The notes beneath the pieces were generated by a model. That model saw nothing but the letters and a program-made list of their open reading frames with translations, did no database searches and had not been told where the DNA came from. A stretch of 6,991 nt of DNA, taken from positions 1-6,991 of the forward strand of contig JAHUZY010000324.1 in the NCBI GenBank assembly GCA_019264505.1, written 5' to 3'. This document shows, piece by piece, positions 6,640 to 6,991 of this stretch. How positions within the stretch are numbered: position 1 is the first letter of the stretch; every line of letters begins with the position of its first letter. The DNA is from Phenylobacterium sp. (lineage in GTDB: Bacteria > Pseudomonadota > Alphaproteobacteria > Caulobacterales > Caulobacteraceae). The position numbers were made by a program, and so were the translations under genes.

Positions 6640-6652
6640 CTGCAATTTGCAG
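6640..6652. promoter_or_regulatory. 13-bp palindrome just upstream of the transporter gene, possible operator
   Basis: CTGCAA-T-TTGCAG is a perfect inverted repeat with a one-base centre, starting 16 bp upstream of the transporter ATG and directly beside its ribosome site. The position suits a repressor or leader site, but arms this short can occur by chance. No regulator gene is present in the window. Confidence 0.3.
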
Positions 6653-6767
6653 CAGGAGTAACACCGGTCGGCGATGGGGCGGAAGGCGCGACCTTGCGGA
6701 ACCCTCGCCGGGGGAACTCAGCCGCGCCTGCGCCGTTACCGAGGGCTGGATGCTCAACGGCGCGTTC

Positions 6768-6809
6768 AGCCCCGAAGAACCCCGATATAGTTTTTGGCCT
6801 TTCGGGGCT
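6768..6809. repeat. Inverted repeat with perfect 9-bp arms and an alternative left arm
   Basis: AGCCCCGAA (6768-6776) is the exact reverse complement of TTCGGGGCT (6801-6809), with a 24-nt AT-richer loop containing TATAGTTTTT. A second left arm, CCCCGA (6780-6785), can pair with TCGGGG (6802-6807), so two exclusive hairpins are possible. Neither strand has a T-run after the stem, so it is not a typical intrinsic terminator. Confidence 0.5.
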
Positions 6810-6816
6810 CGCCGAG

Positions 6817-6848
6817 GGGGAATTTCCCTGATCGATCAGGGGATTTCC
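6817..6848. repeat. 16-bp perfect palindrome flanked by GGGGA(A)TTTCC direct repeats, possible operator
   Basis: CCCTGATCGATCAGGG (6826-6841) is a perfect, uninterrupted 16-bp palindrome. Direct repeats GGGGAATTTCC (6817-6827) and GGGGATTTCC (6839-6848) overlap its two ends and start 22 bp apart, about two helical turns. The layout suits binding by a dimeric regulator between the divergent transporter gene and the rightward promoter. The binding protein is unknown. Confidence 0.45.
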
Positions 6849-6894
6849 TGCGAACCTGCCCCCTGGCCGCACGAATGCGGGGCGGGGCTGTCGC

Positions 6895-6951
6895 AAAAAG
6901 TCGAAAAAGGCTGATTGACACCTTCGGGGGTGGCGACTAGATACGCCGCTC
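6895..6951 (+). promoter_or_regulatory. Strong sigma70 promoter of stable-RNA (probable rRNA operon) type, reading out of the window
   Basis: TTGACA (6915-6920, perfect -35) is followed after exactly 17 bp by TAGATA (6938-6943, 5 of 6 bases of consensus), placing the start near 6950. Two A5 tracts (6895-6899 and 6904-6908), about one helical turn apart, lie just upstream in the UP-element position. The bases after the -10 (CGCCGCT) form a GC-rich discriminator, as in promoters under stringent (ppGpp) control. This combination is typical of rRNA and tRNA operons in alphaproteobacteria. The remaining 40 bp look like untranslated leader with no gene start. That the product is rRNA is inferred; the promoter itself is well supported. 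Confidence 0.75.
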
Positions 6952-6991
6952 CTCGCCGCCGACGGATTGGTTGGCGGGGCTGGCGGAAGCC

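Larger units (their letters stand above)
6625..6914. other. Non-coding region upstream of the transporter and of the rightward stable-RNA-type promoter
   Basis: I see no credible gene in these 290 bp; open frames running through it are out-of-frame extensions without protein-like composition. It must contain the leftward transporter promoter, for which no good -35/-10 pair was found. It holds the inverted repeats listed separately and a nested hairpin-like stretch at 6858-6888: inner CCGCA 6867-6871 with TGCGG 6876-6880, outer GCCCC 6858-6862 with GGGGC 6884-6888. Local composition is less GC-rich than the genes around 6784-6847. Confidence 0.6.

Noticed and set aside
6622..6645. TTG at 6645 as the transporter start
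   Set aside because: The ATG at 6624 has a well-spaced GGGGGGA, and the extra seven residues would be encoded across that ribosome site.
6384..6896. 170-codon minus-strand open frame spanning the transporter start and intergenic region
   Set aside because: It overlaps the transporter out of frame, is Pro/Arg/Ser-rich and has no motif, so it is not a separate gene.

Overview
The window is high-GC, densely coded DNA. It most likely comes from an alphaproteobacterium, with the Caulobacterales (Phenylobacterium/Caulobacter type) as best guess. This rests on base composition, a Caulobacterales-like short siroheme synthase, a long MHS-type transporter, and a stable-RNA-type promoter with a TAGATA -10 box. 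The placement is inference from pattern recognition, not from a search.

Layout: (1) 1-408 (+) is the 3' part of a MobA-like molybdenum-cofactor cytidylyltransferase (MocA type). (2) 405-3104 (-) is a two-gene operon: a 2Fe-2S subunit (2625-3104), then a Tat-exported molybdopterin-binding large subunit (405-2615) of the isoquinoline 1-oxidoreductase/aldehyde dehydrogenase type. There is no FAD subunit. (3) A 163-bp divergent intergenic region follows. (4) 3268-4952 (+) is a tight three-gene unit: a secreted class I cytochrome c, an MliC-like lipoprotein coupled to it by an ATGA overlap, and a TTG-started siroheme synthase whose methyltransferase domain is cut short. (5) 4963-6624 (-) is a 12-TM MHS-family MFS transporter with a long periplasmic insert. 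(6) 6625-6991 is non-coding, with several inverted repeats and, at its right end, a near-perfect sigma70 promoter reading out of the window. Its A-tracts and GC-rich discriminator are typical of rRNA or tRNA operons.

How the genes may work together: MocA-type enzymes make the cytosine-dinucleotide form of molybdopterin used by xanthine-oxidase-family enzymes, so gene 1 plausibly supplies the cofactor for the oxidoreductase beside it. The large subunit carries the only export signal of the pair, so the folded complex is probably exported together. With no flavin subunit, electrons must leave by another carrier, and the divergent secreted cytochrome c is the obvious local candidate. The siroheme synthase (sulfite/nitrite reductase cofactor) and the transporter have no visible link to this. 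Both convergent gene pairs abut almost completely (a 4-bp overlap and a 10-bp gap). No mobile element, CRISPR array or tRNA was seen. Overall this is a fairly ordinary chromosomal region. The most notable points are the FAD-less molybdoenzyme with its cytochrome partner, the decayed methyltransferase domain, and the transporter insert.
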